From an uncultured Ktedonobacteraceae bacterium (GTDB lineage: Bacteria; Chloroflexota; Ktedonobacteria; Ktedonobacterales; Ktedonobacteraceae): 7,309 nucleotides of DNA. Of the stretch, positions 6,148 through 7,309 are shown piece by piece (the first letter of the stretch is position 1; each line of letters starts with the position of its first letter). The notes below the pieces were generated by a model, which was not told the DNA's origin, made no database searches, and saw nothing but the letters and a program-made list of their open reading frames with translations. The stretch lies in assembly GCA_955652655.1 (NCBI GenBank), contig CATPCK010000827.1:1-7309 (forward strand). The letters run 5' to 3'. Both the position numbers and the translations under genes were made by a program.

Positions 6148-6870
6148 CTACTGTAAGGGTGCACGGAAAGAGACGAGACTGACCGCAAGGAGCCTGCCTT
6201 GTGGTGTTGTAATGAAGTGCCAGATCATAATACCACTGACATTGCCACCTGGACCCGAGCTGGCGGTATCCACCTCTACAAAGCTATCCACGGAGGTGTC
6301 TGGCGCAGTGGAAACAGTAAGAACGGTAATAGTTTTCCATGTAAGGTGGGTTTTCGCCTGGCTGAACGAGTTGATCAGCGTACCCGTATCGGTAGGGCTA
6401 ATGGCAGCAGCCGACGTGCCAGATGTCGCGAGCTCTACTCCCTGTGCAGTTTCCTGGCCAATGAGCGACAGGGTTGAGGCGTCGCCATCGCGCAGTGCGT
6501 AAAGCCAGTTTTTTACATGCTCTCCGCTGAAGTTTTTGCCGTTGACACGGAAGTTGAATTGGTCGTTGCCAACGCCAAATGGCCAGGTTTGCGTTACCGT
6601 GTAATAGGCGGCGATACTACTGCCAACGAGGAGGAGGAGCAAGAGGAAGGAGACCAGTTTATGGGACCTTATTGCTCGTAGGAAATAGTATATGCCCTTG
6701 AAGATAGGGCGAAAGATGGATTTGACGAACCGGGCGGCAGGAGTTTGGCTTGCGCTTCTCCTGGCAGGAGTTGACTTTACTTTTTTTTCTTCAGGTTTCA
6801 CCTGGTCGTCTGAGCCTGTTGAGCCTGTTGGGCCTGGCTTTTGTTGAGTTGGTGCAGGGCTAACACTCAT
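6148..6870 (-). CDS. Single-pass membrane protein of unknown function, operon partner of the FtsH-like protease
   Basis: I do not recognise a named family. The 240 residues begin with a Pro/Ser/Thr/Lys-rich cytoplasmic region (1-45), a basic, partly amphipathic stretch (47-71: ARFVKSIFRPIFKGIYYFLR and on), one strong membrane helix (about 72-90) and an extracytoplasmic domain (93-240). That domain opens NFRVNGKNFSGEHVKNWLYA with ALRDGDASTL following, and ends in alternating hydrophobic strands (WKTITVLTV, SFVEVDT, IMIWHFI, LLAVSLVSF). A helix with a [A/L]xxGD turn followed by several strands recalls the NTF2-like/SnoaL fold, but this is an inference from pattern only. There is no Cys and no visible catalytic motif. 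The start is the first ATG of the frame, with a weak GAGAAG site 9 nt before it. It is the first gene after the candidate promoter at 6929-6958 and is 45 bp from the protease, so it could be an adaptor, inhibitor or substrate of that protease. Confidence 0.8.
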   Translation of the reverse strand: MSVSPAPTQQKPGPTGSTGSDDQVKPEEKKVKSTPARRSASQTPAARFVKSIFRPIFKGIYYFLRAIRSHKLVSFLLLLLLVGSSIAAYYTVTQTWPFGVGNDQFNFRVNGKNFSGEHVKNWLYALRDGDASTLSLIGQETAQGVELATSGTSAAAISPTDTGTLINSFSQAKTHLTWKTITVLTVSTAPDTSVDSFVEVDTASSGPGGNVSGIMIWHFITTPQGRLLAVSLVSFRAPLQ

Positions 6871-6928
6871 AATATCTCGCTTCTCAACTTTCTCGGGCGT
6901 TTGCGCGCGGCTGGCTTTCCCTTGTTCA

Positions 6929-6958
6929 TATATAGCACGTCTCTACAGGGTGTGTGAA
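6929..6958 (-). promoter_or_regulatory. Candidate sigma-70-type promoter of the membrane protein/protease operon
   Basis: On the minus strand TTCACA (-35, 6953-6958; 5 of 6 to TTGACA) is followed after 18 nt by TATATA (-10, 6929-6934; 5 of 6 to TATAAT), with an extended -10 TG one base before it (TGCTATATA). A start about 7 nt beyond the -10 would give a leader of about 50 nt before the ATG at 6870. This is the best promoter match in the window on inspection. Confidence 0.6.
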
Positions 6959-6994
6959 TGTTTACTACTCTTGACTACGGTTACTATGACCTTG

Positions 6995-7013
6995 TACTCT
7001 CGCATTGAGAGTA
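6995..7013. repeat. Perfect 7-bp inverted repeat upstream of the operon promoter
   Basis: TACTCTC (6995-7001) and GAGAGTA (7007-7013) flank a 5-nt loop GCATT. It lies about 37 bp upstream of the -35 of the minus-strand operon and about 120 bp before the transposase start. It could be an operator or activator site, or a small hairpin that separates the two transcription units; no U-run follows on either strand. Confidence 0.4.
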
Positions 7014-7033
7014 GCGTAATGATGTATCATAAC

Positions 7034-7071
7034 CATACACTACTGTGCTTCTTTTGGCAAGGTAGTATGTG
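7034..7071. repeat. Imperfect 10-bp inverted repeat near the insertion-sequence edge
   Basis: The arms 7034-7043 (CATACACTAC) and 7062-7071 (GTAGTATGTG) pair at 8 of 10 positions with one further G-T pair and an 18-nt loop. It lies between the host operon promoter and the transposase promoter region. It may be part of the left end of the mobile element or chance; the element's other end is needed to tell. Confidence 0.3.
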
Positions 7072-7075
7072 ACTG

Positions 7076-7104
7076 TTCGAAAAGCGGTAAAACTGGGGTA
7101 AAAT
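7076..7104 (+). promoter_or_regulatory. Candidate promoter of the transposase gene
   Basis: TTCGAA (7076-7081) and TAAAAT (7099-7104; 5 of 6 to TATAAT) are 17 nt apart. The -35 is poor (3 of 6). A start near 7111 would leave a purine-rich leader of about 24 nt that contains the GGAGG site. Confidence 0.35.
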
Positions 7105-7124
7105 AGGAAGGAAAGAGAAACAGA

Positions 7125-7129
7125 GGAGG
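7125..7129 (+). promoter_or_regulatory. Ribosome binding site of the transposase gene
   Basis: GGAGG lies 5 nt before the GTG at 7135 and 11 nt before a second in-frame GTG at 7141, so either could be the start. The spacing is somewhat short for the first and long for the second. Confidence 0.5.
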
Positions 7130-7134
7130 GAGAA

Positions 7135-7309
7135 GTGCAGGTGCATCGCTATCAGTGTTTGCGGTGCCAACGAACCTTCCGGGTCTATCCCGAGGGAACG
7201 ACGCGTGCCCAGAGCTCGCAACGGGTCAAAGGGCTGGCCGTGATGCTCTATCTCCTGGGGGTAAGTTATGGAGCGACCTCGTTGGCGTTAGAAGCCCTTG
7301 GGGTGTATC
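7135..7309 (+). CDS. Insertion-sequence transposase, N-terminal fragment (runs off window end)
   Basis: The frame is open from 7102 (stop at 7099-7101) to the window end and gives 58 residues from GTG at 7135. It opens with HRYQCLRCQRTFRVYPEG, one CxxC knuckle (C8, C11) of the type found at the end of the zinc ribbon of many DDE transposases. It continues into a helix-turn-helix-like stretch, KGLAVMLYLLGVSYGATSLA and on to LEALGVY, where a DNA-binding helix pair is expected. The pattern resembles transposases I associate with Ktedonobacteria, but I cannot assign the IS family without the catalytic part. Its strand is opposite to every other gene here, and its GC content looks higher than the adjoining spacer, consistent with an inserted element. 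Upstream sequence has no Cys codons in this frame, so the usual first CxxC of such a ribbon is absent. Confidence 0.68.
   Translation, partial: MQVHRYQCLRCQRTFRVYPEGTTRAQSSQRVKGLAVMLYLLGVSYGATSLALEALGVY

Larger units (their letters stand above)
7014..7134 (+). mobile_element. Probable left end region of the insertion sequence (boundary not determined)
   Basis: The transposase needs an element end upstream, and it should lie within this stretch between the host promoter zone and the GTG start. The sequence from about 7071 (GACTGTTCGAAAAGCGGTAA) changes character to purine-rich and would be a reasonable place for the terminal repeat. Without the right end, neither the terminal inverted repeat nor the target duplication can be fixed. 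Confidence 0.3.

Noticed and set aside
6199..6502. Overlapping plus-strand frames of 92 and 96 codons within the 240-residue gene
   Set aside because: Both are antisense to a gene with a clear membrane helix, start and operon context; their translations look random.
7027..7221. 64-codon minus-strand frame at the insertion-sequence edge
   Set aside because: It overlaps the transposase start on the opposite strand and comes from the complement of a purine-rich leader; no ribosome site or family signal.
1..7309. CRISPR array, tRNA or rRNA genes
   Set aside because: No regularly spaced direct repeats of 23 nt or more, no cloverleaf-like segments and no conserved rRNA sequence were seen.

Overview
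The window looks like chromosomal DNA from a multicellular, soil-type member of the Chloroflexota, most likely class Ktedonobacteria. This is inferred from roughly 50% GC, an LCP protein with a long Gln/Pro/Ser-rich cytoplasmic tail, an FtsH-like protease without a periplasmic domain, and a transposase start of a kind I associate with these repeat-rich genomes. No marker gene is present, so the placement is tentative.

All chromosomal genes lie on the minus strand and are transcribed right to left. From right to left: (1) an insertion-sequence edge at about 7014-7309, where a plus-strand transposase begins at 7135 and runs off the window; (2) a good candidate promoter (TTCACA-N18-TATATA with an extended -10 TG) at 6929-6958; (3) a two-gene operon holding a 240-residue single-pass membrane protein of unknown function (6148-6870) and, 45 bp further on, an FtsH-like membrane AAA+ zinc protease (4168-6102); (4) a nearly perfect 24-bp-stem hairpin (4108-4161) starting 6 nt after the protease stop; (5) a multi-spanning GT-C (GT39/PMT-like) glycosyltransferase (2510-4075); (6) a 434-bp gene-free region (2076-2509) that probably holds the promoter and leader of the next unit; (7) a LytR-CpsA-Psr (LCP) envelope-polymer ligase-type protein (135-2075, GTG start); (8) the first 23 codons of a probable lipoprotein (1-71), cut by the window edge.

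Two themes stand out. The right half is a membrane proteostasis pair: an intact AAA+/M41 protease with only a very short loop between its two membrane helices, next to a protein that carries an extracytoplasmic domain. The left half looks like cell-envelope glycopolymer work: a lipid-linked-sugar glycosyltransferase, an LCP attachment enzyme and a lipoprotein. I see no CRISPR array, tRNA, rRNA or phage gene. The most unusual points are the architecture of the FtsH-like protein, its small partner, and the long hairpin whose U-tract faces the strand with no genes.
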